Part shown: positions 1 through 13,318 of the stretch, piece by piece
How the letters are laid out: every line of letters starts with the position of its first letter
How positions within the stretch are numbered: the stretch's first letter is position 1
Assembly: GCA_008921705.1 (NCBI GenBank)
Contig: VFFE01007605.1
Location: 3,225,351 to 3,289,350 of the forward strand
Direction: 5' to 3'
DNA length: 64,000 nt
From: Burhinus oedicnemus
Taxonomy: Eukaryota > Chordata > Aves > Charadriiformes > Burhinidae
Program-made: the position numbers and the translations under genes
Notes under the pieces: model-generated
Database searches by the model: none
What the model was told of the DNA's origin: nothing
The model's input: only the letters and a program-made list of their open reading frames with translations

Positions 1-2259
<2,259 letters not shown>

Positions 2260-3495
2260 TGAAAGTGGTTGTGTTGTATGGCAGTAACGAAATGTGAAAT
2301 TCATGTTGGAGTTTAATATTATGAACTCTTGTAGCTAGGACATGAAAAGTATTTTTAATACAAGCTTAACCAATTTGAGGTGCATGAACACAGGCATCTA
2401 GGGTATCTGAGAACTGGGGTGCGGCTGGCAGACAGATAATGGCAGAAGAGCTACAGGGGTGACCTTCTGGAACAGCAGCTGGAGGCCAGACAGGCTTCCT
2501 AAGATACTGAAGTGCTGCCGGACACCTGTGCACACTAGTATTTCATGGTATTAAAGCACTGATTTTTAACTGGATTCTGTGAACTGCAGTGGCGGTTCAC
2601 GAGATCCAAAAGTTAGGAGAAAGGATTAAGGGATCGGCAGTGGTGTGAGTAAGTGGCAGTAGCCATACCTGTGTGGCAGTTAGAGTGCTTAAGAGACACT
2701 CTGTACATTTGGTACTATTACATTCAGTAGTAGACTATGGTTATTGTTGGGTTAAGTGAGAAAAGCAAAAAAAGTATGTTGCTGTCTTCTAAGATGCTTT
2801 TTTGCTCTGAAGTAGAAAGTGTTGTGCCAAAATAAGCACTGGACTGTTTTGGGCTAAATACAGGGTTAGGGATTATTTCCTAGTGAACATACACATAAAT
2901 AACTTCAACCTTATGAATTCTCTCAGGTTGGCAAAATGGAACAGGATTTTACTTGTGGTAGATCCCTACTTCTTTAACTGTTGGGATGAGATGGTGATGT
3001 TTTTTTAAAAAAAAAAAAAAAGGCAAACTTGGGAACATGCGAACTTTTACCAGGCCAGGTGAACTTTGTACTGTGGTGAACATGTCCTGCTGGTAGCTAT
3101 TACCACTCTACACTTTTCCCTTATGTAGTATTCTGCTTAAGAATTATGTTTCTGCAAACAGATTAAACGCTGCAAAATGAGGTTTAGGTTTCCTTTGTAC
3201 AATCCTCTGTGTTAGCACATGGTTGAGTAAGTTCATAACACTAGCAGCTGGTTTTAAAGATTGTAAGTAATTAAGTAGCTACTGTCTCAGATGAGATTTT
3301 TAAAGGCTGTTGTACTTCAGGATTGGGGATCAGTTGTTCCAAGATGAAAATATTGGGTAATGGAGTATGTTCATACGGGATTCTATTGTTAATCTCGAGA
3401 GAAAGGTACAGTTCTTCTAAAATGAAGTTAAGTTATAGTTGGGGCCTAATGGGAGAATCATTTGGGTAAAACTTTAATATCAAAACTGTAATTAG

Positions 3496-3654
<159 letters not shown>

Positions 3655-4283
3655 TAGTGTAAAGGCTATGCCTGTGAAATGTCCTCTGTTAGTGCACTTT
3701 ACAAATAAAGTCTTTCTGCTTATTGAGTAACTTTATGGGGGGAGGGGGGTGTATGGGGGGGGGCAAGTAGTTCTGGCAGCTACTGACAGAAATTGTTGAT
3801 GTTAGAATATCTGTTAACCTAATGCTAGGCATTAATCTGTACTTGCTCATTTATCAACCAATTAATAGAGTTTTCTGAACATGGGGCCCTGCAGCTGTCT
3901 CTGTTCTTGTGGCTGTTGAGTCTTAGCTGAGGGCTTATTAGAAATGGGGTTTTGGAGATCTGCATCCAATTTAAAATCTAGCTTTGATTCTTAAAATTTG
4001 TACCTTAAGTGATACTGTGAGACAGCACTAGTCTCCCTTTGCTAGTTAACAGTACTTCAACACTGGAGATCTCTAATGTTTGCAGGCTTCTGAAAGCCCT
4101 TTTTAGAAGGAGCAGAGGGGTGTGTCTTTCATGGTACAAATGACTCCCTCTGGCAAGCAAGTTTCAGGTACTGTTACTTCAAGGTTCTAGCTAGAAGCTT
4201 CTCAAAAATGAGGTGATCAGTTACTGAGATGATTCAGTTACTGAAACTGTAGCATAAATACTGTGTAAGCATAACTTTGGTAG

Positions 4284-4526
<243 letters not shown>

Positions 4527-5258
4527 TGAATTACTGTGTGGTGCTTCATAATTTAATGTGTGATGTAATAGATTTGTTAACAGTAAATGTGAACTAATGC
4601 ATCAGCTCCTCATAATTGGGTTGCTATTGGTGGAAGACCTTTCAGTACCTACAGTGCTTTCAGCAACCTGAAAAGGTCAAAACAAAGCATGTTGACTTCC
4701 TAGCTCAAATGTCTGTCTGGTAAGTAAACATGTAGGATTGTTTGTGGCAGCCTTAGTTTGTTGTTTTGGAGCTGTAGTAAGAGTGATGAAGATGCATTGT
4801 TTTATGTGGCTAGAAAGGTAAGATGTTTGGATTCTCAACTTTAAGTAATGAACTCGTTGATATTGGAACTTGAACAGCAAACCAAATGCGAAGTGGCAGA
4901 GTAGGAAAAGATCCAAATTTGTTTAAATACAAAGGCAGTGAATTGTATGCTTAGGTTTGTCTTCGGTGCTATGTCATGAAACAAGCAATTTAGCCAACAA
5001 GCTAGTAATTTGCTTTACTTGGTGGAAAAAATTCAGTTTTGATAAAATCTAGGCATGAGAAATAAATTTCTTGGTTTATATTGATAAACAAGTCAGTTTG
5101 GAAGACTGACTTTCTAACTACAAACGCTGCATGGAAAAATTAAAACTGCTTCTAAAGTTATGCCTTCCTGCAATAAGTAATCCTGAATGTTTGTGGGAAT
5201 TTACAGCTAACTTTTGGGAGTTCACTGCAACATATTAACAGTTAAAATGTTCCTTTAG

Positions 5259-5294
5259 GTACGTAAAGAGAACCAGTGGTGTGAAGAGAAGTGA
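5259..5294 (+). CDS. SKP1: SKP1 terminal coding exon (residues 153-163 and stop)
   Basis: After a TGTTCCTTTAG acceptor the frame reads VRKENQWCEEK and then TGA. This is the conserved C-terminal helix of SKP1 that completes the F-box-binding surface. Only 36 coding nt lie in this exon; the rest is 3' UTR. The protein end matches the normal family length, so there is no truncation. Confidence 0.97.
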   Translation, partial: VRKENQWCEEK

Positions 5295-5513
5295 AGTATT
5301 GTGCCTGACACTCGAACACTGTAAGGATTGTTCCAAATACTAGTTGCACTGCTCTGTTCATAATTGTTAATATTAGACAAATGCAGCAGCAAATGAAGTT
5401 GTGTTAGCAGGATATTGTTCCCTTTGCATGTGTAGTGTTTTTTTGAGTACAAATTTAAATCTTCTGAGTTTTTACTAGTGTAATTGGATGTCTTTTTACT
5501 TTACTCTGCAATG

Positions 5514-5519
5514 AATAAA
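5514..5519 (+). promoter_or_regulatory. poly(A) signal, proximal (SKP1)
   Basis: AATAAA 220 nt after the SKP1 stop codon, followed by T/GT-rich sequence (GTGTGGATTCTGT). It is a good candidate for the short-UTR cleavage site. Confidence 0.55.
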
Positions 5520-5630
5520 ACTGAACTAAGTGTGGATTCTGTATGGAAAGTAACACTTAAGGTTGTCATTTTCATTACACTTTTAAACTGTTGAAGTCCA
5601 GTTACAATGCTAAGGATTGACTCCATTGTA

Positions 5631-5636
5631 AATAAA
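5631..5636 (+). promoter_or_regulatory. poly(A) signal, second proximal (SKP1)
   Basis: AATAAA in the context TTGTAAATAAAACC, about 340 nt after the stop codon. It could work with or instead of the first hexamer. Confidence 0.5.
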
Positions 5637-6464
5637 ACCACCTATGGCTTCTTCCTCAAGAAGAGCAAGACACTTGAATTTACAGGGTATTGATAGCTTC
5701 AGAAAGAAAAACTAGAATGTGTCTTGGGGAACTAGGTAAAGTAAAGAAAAAAGTTACTGAATTTTTTCAAAATACATTGTGGGGAAAATTAGTGTTACTT
5801 AAAGCTATATAACTTTCAAGATGGCTCTTGTCCTGCATATAAAAAAAAAAGGAAAAAATTTTACTACTTTCCTGTCCTGTTAGTCTTGCCTTACAGACTA
5901 GTGAAAGATGTGATCTAGAACTAAGCAAGCTCCTGACAGTTAAATTTGAATACTTCAACCATGTCTTGAAGACCTGCATGTAGCTGGTAGCAAATGAAAA
6001 GTGTGTTGCTTTATGCACAGGATGGGTGTCTTTTTATACCTGTTACTTTTAAGAAGTGGAATCCAGGTTTGACCAAAAATGACTGACATTACCAAAGTTA
6101 ATATTATTGACCTGTGCATGCCATTAGTGGCTTGTTTTTAGGAAATTTTAAACAACTTTTGTGCTGTAGCTCTTTAAAACATGGTTTTGTGTGTCCACAG
6201 GAGATCTTATGCCTCTGTATGTGATTCCTCAGCTTGTAGAGACTTAATTATTGCATATAAAGCTAATGCAATATCAAGCTTAACTTCTTTGGACAAAGCC
6301 ACTTGCAACTAGTTAAACAGTAACTGGTTTTCTGATTTTTATTTTTTTTTTTTACAGTTCCCTTATAGGGAGTAGGGGATGGTTGTGTGGTAGATCTTTG
6401 AGGTGTGCTCTTAGCTTGTATTGCATTCCATTCTCTGTATAAACCTTAGAGTAGAATGAACCTT

Positions 6465-6470
6465 AATAAA
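6465..6470 (+). promoter_or_regulatory. poly(A) signal, distal (SKP1)
   Basis: AATAAA with a second AATAAA at 6514-6519. They may mark the end of a long SKP1 3' UTR isoform. Assigned by position and hexamer only. Confidence 0.45.
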
Positions 6471-6519
6471 CATACTTATCTCACTTTAAATATCAGTGTT
6501 TCACTTCTGAATTAATAAA

Positions 6520-8342
6520 GGGCTTTTAAACTTTGGTTTGCAAATGGTTCTAGTTATTTGAAACTAGACAATCTTACTGTCACTTATTACTGAGGGTACA
6601 AATAATAGCACTGAGGCAGCAGTTAATTGAAATAAAACAGATGTAAAGATCTTGTAAAATGACTAATTCAAGCCACTAGTCAGACACAGTTGGCAACTTC
6701 TCAAATTAAGTCAGAAGTTAAATAGCAAGCAATCCAGATGGATATTTTTTTTTTTGATGGCTTACTAGTTTCTAGGTAATCTTTGATGTAACCATTAAGG
6801 AAAGCACTCATAACTTGCTCTAAGGCAGCATTCAAACCCATGCTTTGGATGCAGCTGCTGCTCACATCTGCTTATTCATGAGGTTGCTGGGCCTGCCTCT
6901 GTGCTGGTGTGCATATTATATGGGCATACTATAGGTATTATATTGTCAGTGGGCATAAAATATTCCAGTGTTAGACTTGGACATGATGAAGCCTTTCCAG
7001 CATCCTGTATTGCAAACAATGTGCCTCAGTTTAAAAGTGCTAGTAGAGAAGATCTTCTGATGACAATTCTTTCTGTGGCTGTATTTGTAGTTTAATATTC
7101 AGCTTATCCTGGATTCTTACCAGAAATAAATCCATCTGTGTGTTCCAGAATACACTAGTTTCATCCTTGGAGCGCTGTGTTGCTAACAGAGAAACCTATA
7201 CTGTAATTGTCTTCAGTGGTAGAAGTCTATTAAATTCCTTTAGGTGTTTGTCATCAGACTAGGATCCGTGTTAGCAGCCACTGTCCCATGTGATGCCTCA
7301 CTATGCTCTAGGATGAGGAAGAGACAAAAGCATGTAGGTTGTCCTCCTCATTACCTTGCTTTTATTTTGTTTGCCATACCTGCATGAAACACACCTGTGA
7401 CCCTGTGGTAAGACTTGCTAATTATTACAACAGCTTGCCTGAAACCTAACCTTTGATGGTCAAATGCTGTAATGGTGGAGCTTTGCTGAAGCTCCAGGGT
7501 CGTGCCAGTTGGCTGTTGATACTGGTGTAAGTGTGGAGGTATAGCATAGTAGCATGCAGAAGAAAGGGCTAGTCTGGGTGCTCAAAGCATTGTATAGCTT
7601 TGACATATTTTTAATATTCATAGTAGTCCTGGTAGTTAGGATTCCATACAACTTGCCTTCTCTACTTGAAATTTCCCTGTAGTACTGTCTCAGACTTCAT
7701 CTGAATTCTGTAGCTGCCTGACACATATGTCAGTATGAGAAAACACCATTTTTTTTTTTAAATTTCTGGAGGTACACTGTCTCAGTTGTCTCGTTGGCTC
7801 TAGTAATACTAGTGCTAGGCTATAAACATCAGCCCTCTTTACGGAGGTGCTGAGACAGCTTGGTGTACCACGCGGCTGCTGTGTGGATTCTCTTCAGCTG
7901 AACTTGATAGTTGCCTGCTGCTGTAACAGACACCGCCTGTGGACTTTGAAATTCTTGAAAGGGGAAGAGACTGTCTAGCTTACCACTGTCAAACTTTATG
8001 TTGCTGTTTAACTTGTATGGTGCTGCCTTAACTTTTTTTTTTAAATTCATGGCATGATCAGAGATAACTCTTGGCTAAAGTGATTAAGTGTGGCGGTAGG
8101 AAGAGGGAAGGCAAGGCATCAGTAATTGTAGAAGAATGTGTTTTTTCTTAGTCTTGCTTTACTATTTCAGTCTTACCCATTGAAGACTATTGGAAATGAT
8201 TCTAAAAAACCTTGTATGTACAAGTGCCATGGGGGGGAGGGAGGAGCAGGAATCCTCTTGAATTCTAAGCAATAGTTATTTGACAGTTTGATAGGATTAT
8301 AACTTCCAGTGGCCTATTTTGAATAGCCAGTCTGGCAATTAC
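6520..8342. other. Noncoding stretch between SKP1 and TCF7 3' ends
   Basis: AT-rich sequence with short T and A runs. No exon, tRNA or recognisable interspersed repeat was seen. It lies between the distal SKP1 poly(A) signals and the leftmost plausible TCF7 poly(A) signal, so it may contain extended 3' UTR of either gene. Confidence 0.5.
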
Positions 8343-11300
8343 TTTATTTATAAAGCTATAAACATATTTTGAACATAAAAGCCAAAAAAATACAAACTCA
8401 ATGAAGTAAAAAAATTACAACAAATGATGGATAGTCATTGGACAAATGAAAGTACAGCTGCAAAACATTTATCCCTGCTACATACATACAGTGGTTTTAC
8501 TTGGTTTAATGAAGTGGTACTTCCATGACTTCTACATTCAAACTGATTTCAGGAATTCAAATACGTATTTCAAGAAGAGTTGAAATTGCTGTAAAAGAAC
8601 TAAAAAAAAATCTTGTTGCAGTAAAAACTTAAGGGCAAAGTTTTCCTTCTATTAAAAAAGAGTATTAACACAAAGTAGTAACACTTCATATAGCATTTCT
8701 AAAGACACTTTTTTGGTATTAATAAAAGTAACTTTGTTTTTGGCATTGGTTATCAGCCGTGGGGCACCTAACACAAGTTGGTCATGCTCACTGTTTTGTC
8801 TTGGAAATGGGCAGCTTAAAGGTCTCATCTTGTGGGTTTTTTGGGGTAAAAAAAGGATTACATTTTCTCAGTTACACCAGTATAAACTGGAGGTGTTACA
8901 ATATACCAAGTGGCTCTTCTGAGTTTATACTGCGGTAGCTGGAAGCACAGGGTAAGGTCTGGCGATAAACCTGGACGTGCAGAGCACAGGGCCAGAACGA
9001 TGCTATGTCAGTGTGAGCCCCATTCCGGAGCACTGGTCAGAAAAGGGGCGTAACTGCTCCAGCTCTGCGGCTGCGGAAATGCTGGTGAATGCATGAGGAA
9101 AGGCTCCCGGAGAGGGGGGCAGTAGGTGTCACTAAGGAGATTTTGTAGATACTGGATGGAATAGCAATGGTGAGAGGAGACTGGGATACAGATGGGCGTT
9201 TTGCCGGTCAGTGTGCCCTGAACCAAGGCAGGCATCCACAACACCGCGGAGGGGCCAAAGGAGCCTTGAAATAAATGGGTGAAAATCCCGGTGAATTCTG
9301 AAATGAGTGACGGCTGCTCTGTGTGCGCTAGCACTGGTTGGTCCTTGGTCAGGATACGCGATTTAATACTGTGCAGGACTTTCCCCTAAATTTCCTCTGG
9401 TGTTATTTTGACACATCTGGTTTTTCTTTTATACCTGCCTTTGCTTTGCTGTGAAGTTACGTGTTTCATCCAACCACAGGATACCAGTCGGGTATTTGGT
9501 TACGCCAGCTTTACACCCAGTGTTGAGTTACACCAGGCCACTGCGGCCGATTTATCGGCTGTGGCATTTACGGTAGCTGGCACCTCTACAGCACCTTGCA
9601 TCAGAGGGTCTCAGAGTGACAAATGGTGAGCTGAGACACAGCTAATTTTTTTTAAGCAATTTTTTTGGTTTTTCTTTAATCAAGTGATAAAAAGAGACTA
9701 TGTCAGATCTGGGAAGAGTCTGCTGAGTTCCTCTGTTCAGCACTGGAGCATGCTGGTGTCTAAGCTTGCTAAAATAATTTAAAACCGAGCAGGTTGGATA
9801 TTGATCTAGTGCTACAGAATTAACCCTCTGAGTGCAGGAAGTACACGACTATGTACAGTTGGCAGTCGGTTCGGGTAATGCTACTACTTGTCTAAGGGTT
9901 AAAATGATTCTGTCAGACTTTAAAATGACTTTTCAAACTTTTCAGGTTTGTGCACGTAGCTTTCATTCAGTGCTTCTGAAGTTCCATTTACACAGGAGAG
10001 GAATAAAGCAGTAGGTTAGATCTTCTAAACTAAAACTGGAATTAAAAAATCTACACTACTATAAGCAAAAGTACCTAAATAAAGGGAATAAATCCAAAGC
10101 TGCTCTATAGGCTTATCAGGTTTGCTTTTGTTTTCGTGTTTTGTTTTTTTTTTTTTTTTTTTAAATTTTCAATCTTTGAGGCATAAACTTGTTTAAAAAG
10201 TTTATGTTTAAAAAGTTTAGTCCAATGTAAAAAATTAGGGTTTGTGTTTTTGCGTTAAGAAAAAAAAATATAAAAATATTTTGTACATTATAAAGGTCAT
10301 CTTAAATTTCTTGCAGTTCTACAATAATATTACTACATAATTTGTATTCAGTACTCTAAAACCTATTCTGTAAAGCAGAAAAAATTAGGCCCCCATCTCC
10401 CTCTGTGTGGTGTTATTTTTCTCTTCAGCAGTCTAGAATTTATTTCTTTCAAGCAGGAAAAAATCTGGACTAGATTGTGGTCTCTGCGAGAAGTCTGTAA
10501 ACCTGAAGTAAATCAAGAACATGGATTAATTTGGGATTTACATCAGTTCAGGGAGATCAGAATCCGTCCACAGTGTTTTTTCTTTATCAAGCTCAAAATA
10601 TAAATAAAATACCAGAAACTGGTAAACGTTTTCAAGCTGGAGAGAACACAATATTTGGCATCATCACGGGAGCGGAGGGAGGATCTTCTAGAAAAAGCTA
10701 GAATAAGGTTTTTCAAAAGGTTAGACACCAAATTATGCAAAAAAAGGGGTTCTGATCTTTCTGGGGGTTGGTACGGGCAGACGCCTGAAGTGGAGAGCAG
10801 GGTAGTGTGCGGTTCTGCTGCCGGACCGCCCTGGGGCAGGGAGAGCCCAGCCGGCGGCAGAGCTCGCACCTCTCCTCCTGCCCGTCCCTGCGGCAGAAGG
10901 TGGCTTGTTGGGCCAGCATGGTCCTGTGGCCGTGGTCAGCCCGCTGGGGAGATTCCTGCCCCGCCACATCTGCGGCGGGCAATGCCTAACAGCAAGGGAG
11001 ACCCTGCACCCAGCAATCGACCATCCGACCTTCCAGCGGTTGGTCCGGGCTCCTCTCCCGGTCCGGTTAGTGCTCCCTTTTCCTCTGCCATGCTGTCCGC
11101 TTGCGGAACGGGACATGTCTGCACAGAGACCTGGTACCTGTAAACAGCATCTTCCTGTTCTCAGACAAGAAGTTGAAAAAAAATTCACCTCATTGGTTTA
11201 AATATTTCATGTCTCTATCGGCCGGTTGGATCGGAAAGCTAACATCGCTACATTTAATTTTCAGACGTGAGGGCTTTTTAAAAAACGCTCTTATTCCAGC

Positions 11301-11817
11301 TTTTCCAGCTCCGTGGTATAACAGCTACGAGAGATCTGTGAGTGAGTGGCTACACTTTAAAGCAGCTGGGGAGGCGGGGGGCGGAAGGCAGCGTTAGGCT
11401 GACAGCACCTACCATCTACCGCAGCAAGCTGGGGCTTCCTCTCTGCTTTCTGCCATACTTGAAGGTAATGCAGGAAAAAAAGAAAAAAAAAAAAAAGGGA
11501 AACCCCCAAACAAACAAAAAAAGCAGCACAGGGCAGGGACAAAAGGCTTGTTTACTCATCAGCACTTTAAATTCTGGCAAGTACTTATTTTTTACCTTTT
11601 TTTTTTTTTAATTGCTTTTCTATCTTTAACCCCCGCCCCCCGCCCCAAAAAGAAAAAACCAAATCAGTTTTCCAGCATCCTTAAGTCATCCCGTTGCCTA
11701 ACTTTGCACGTTTTACAGCGAGGCGGGCAATTTGGATGGGCCTCTGGTCCTTTTCAGTGGGCAGCGAAACCAGGTGGGAGAGTGTCAAATGCCCAAGGCG
11801 GCGGGGCGCGCGCGGGA
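8343..11817 (-). other. TCF7: TCF7 3' UTR / 3' flank
   Basis: Sequence downstream (towards lower coordinates) of the TCF7 E-tail stop. On the - strand AATAAA occurs at 10439-10444 and again at 8343-8348; either could end the transcript, giving a UTR of about 1.4 or 3.5 kb. The stretch 10.1-10.4 kb is very A/T-rich, as vertebrate 3' UTR ends often are. Open frames of 60-162 codons at 10.65-11.2 kb occur on both strands in GC-rich sequence and look like chance frames. Confidence 0.5.
10439..10444 (-). promoter_or_regulatory. poly(A) signal candidate for TCF7
   Basis: AATAAA on the - strand, about 1.37 kb after the E-tail stop codon. Chosen as the nearest canonical hexamer; use is not proven. 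Confidence 0.4.
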
Positions 11818-12118
11818 CTATGTCCCCGTGGAGGCCACGCTGTACGCTGGGGACTCCGCGGGCGCGGGGGAGCACCTGGTGATCAGTCTGGAGGAGCCGG
11901 TGGCGGTTTGGAGGTGAGCGGAGACGGGGAAGGGGTCGAGCCGTTCTCTGTGTGCGGAGTCAGCGGGGGCTGCAAGCTTGTCTGAAGGAAAAGCAGAGGA
12001 GATGCATTGGAGTGCGTCCAGAGGAGAGGGAGGGGAGCCTATAGCACTTCCATCGGAAGAAACTGGGCTGGCACAGCGTCCTTCTCCTTGTAAGTACCGA
12101 ATGCACTTCTTTTTCCTC
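11818..12118 (-). CDS. TCF7: TCF7 terminal exon: C-clamp end and E-tail
   Basis: Acceptor CACTGTTCCTAG; 301 coding nt ending in TAG. It completes the clamp as CGPCRRKKKCIRYLQGEGRC, supplying the fourth cysteine and the RKKKC basic patch, then SPVSSDGSAIGSPPSPLD and a Ser/Pro-rich tail of about 70 residues ending VASTGT. In length and composition the tail resembles that of mammalian TCF7E, though its far end is poorly conserved. The exon runs on into the 3' UTR. Confidence 0.93.
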
Positions 12119-12184
12119 CTAGGAACAGTGAAGAGAGTTATCTGTGAATAAAGGGCGAGTTCACGGTCACACACCAGTCCTAAA

Positions 12185-12345
12185 CCGGTGCCCTAAACCC
12201 GGGCTCGCCCTGGCCCGCGGGGCGACTGCGGCGACCCCGCTGCGCTGCGCGGCCCCGCGGCCACCGCCAGGCGGCGCCAGAGCGGCGGCGACCCCTCCCG
12301 CGGGGGTGGGAAGGGCTGCGCGCCCGCGCAAAAGCCGCGCCGGCG
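12185..12345. other. CpG-dense patch in TCF7 intron
   Basis: About 160 bp of very GC-rich sequence with many CpG dinucleotides (GGCCCCGCGG, GCGGCGGCGA, GCGCGCCCGCGC). It is too short for a classical CpG island and lies just upstream, on the TCF7 strand, of the last C-clamp exon. It could be an unmethylated regulatory patch, a cryptic promoter, or simply GC-biased sequence. Confidence 0.5.
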
Positions 12346-12436
12346 GCTGGGCTAAGGGTAGCGGTGCTGGAAGGGTGCGCTGTGGGCTGGACCCGAAAAG
12401 GGAAAGGCTTCACCCAGGGGATGAGGAGGAGAGGTC

Positions 12437-12662
12437 ATAAAAAGAAGGAGAAAAATCAAAAAACAGCAATAAAAATACTAAAAATAAAGACAATAAAAAA
12501 TACTAAAAGTCAAGACAATAATAAAATCAAAATACTAAAAATAAAAATAAACAATAATCAAAATACTAAAAACAATAAAAATAAAAAAAATACTAAAAAT
12601 AAAAACAATACTAAAAAAACCCAATAATAAAAATCAAAACAATAATAAAAATCAAAATAAGG
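12437..12662. repeat. A-rich low-complexity tract (AATAAAAATACTA-like)
   Basis: About 225 bp made of imperfect repeats such as ACTAAAAATAAAA and ACAATAATAAAA. It directly precedes the CR1 fragment. Confidence 0.85.
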
Positions 12663-12665
12663 ATT

Positions 12666-13318
12666 CAATGAGAAGCTCACCATGAGCCAGCAATGTGCGC
12701 TGGCAGCCCAGAAAGCCCCCCACATCCTGGGCTGCATCCCCAGCAGCGTGGCCAGCAGGGCCAGGGAGGGGATTCTGCCCCTCTGCTCCGCTCTGGGGAG
12801 ACCCCCCTGCAGTGCTGCCTCCAGCGCTGGGGACACCACCAGCAGAAGGACATGGACCTGTTGGAGCGGGGCCAGAGGAGGCCACGGAGATGATGGGAGG
12901 GCTGGAGCCCCTCTGCTGGGAGGACAGGCTGAGAGAGTTGGGGGTGTTCAGCCTGGAGAAGAGAAGGCTCTGGGGAGACCTTGGAGCCCCTTCCCGTCCC
13001 TAAAGGGGCTCTAGGAAAGCTGGGGAGGGACTCTGGATCAGGGAGTGGAGCCATAGGACGAGGGGGAATGGTTTTAAACTGAAAAAGGGGAGATTTCGAT
13101 GAGATATTAGGAAGAAATTGTTTCCTGTGAGGGTGGTGAGACACTGGCCCAGGTTGCCCCGAGAAGCTGTGGCTGCCCCATCCCTGGAGGTGTTCAAGGC
13201 CAGGTTGGATGGGGCTTTGAGCAACCTGGTCTAGTGGGAGGTGTCCCACTGGCCATGGCAGGGCGGTTGGACTAGGTGATCTTTAAGGTCCCTTCCAACC
13301 CAAACCATTCTGTGATTT
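12666..13318 (+). mobile_element. CR1 LINE 3' fragment (copy A)
   Basis: It starts inside the reverse-transcriptase ORF at the GATGAGAAGCTCAACATGAGCC-like segment (here slightly altered), runs through the end of ORF2 (FSLEKRRL-type sequence) and the CR1 3' UTR (TGGAGGTGTTCAAGGCCAGG, GATCTTTAAGGTCCCTTCC) and ends at CATTCTGTGATTTCT. It is 5' truncated, as most CR1 copies are, with frame breaks, so inactive. It shares the diagnostic CCCTTCCCGTCCCTAAAGGG stretch with the copy at 40.35 kb. It lies in a TCF7 intron, opposite to the gene. Confidence 0.93.

Larger units (their letters stand above)
5295..6519 (+). other. SKP1: SKP1 3' UTR with alternative poly(A) signals
   Basis: AT-rich untranslated sequence after the SKP1 stop. 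Canonical AATAAA hexamers stand at 5514-5519, 5631-5636, 6465-6470 and 6514-6519. The first pair would give a short UTR of about 250-370 nt and the second pair a long one of about 1.2 kb. Which are used cannot be told from sequence; the extent given is my inference. No coding signal is seen in the small open frames here. Confidence 0.6.

Noticed and set aside
10655..11143. 162-codon open frame on +
   Set aside because: Antisense to the TCF7 3' region; overlapping frames are open on both strands in GC-rich DNA, with no recognisable domain.
12677..13249. 190-codon frame on -
   Set aside because: Antisense of CR1 copy A; the same happens at 40654-41250 over copy B.
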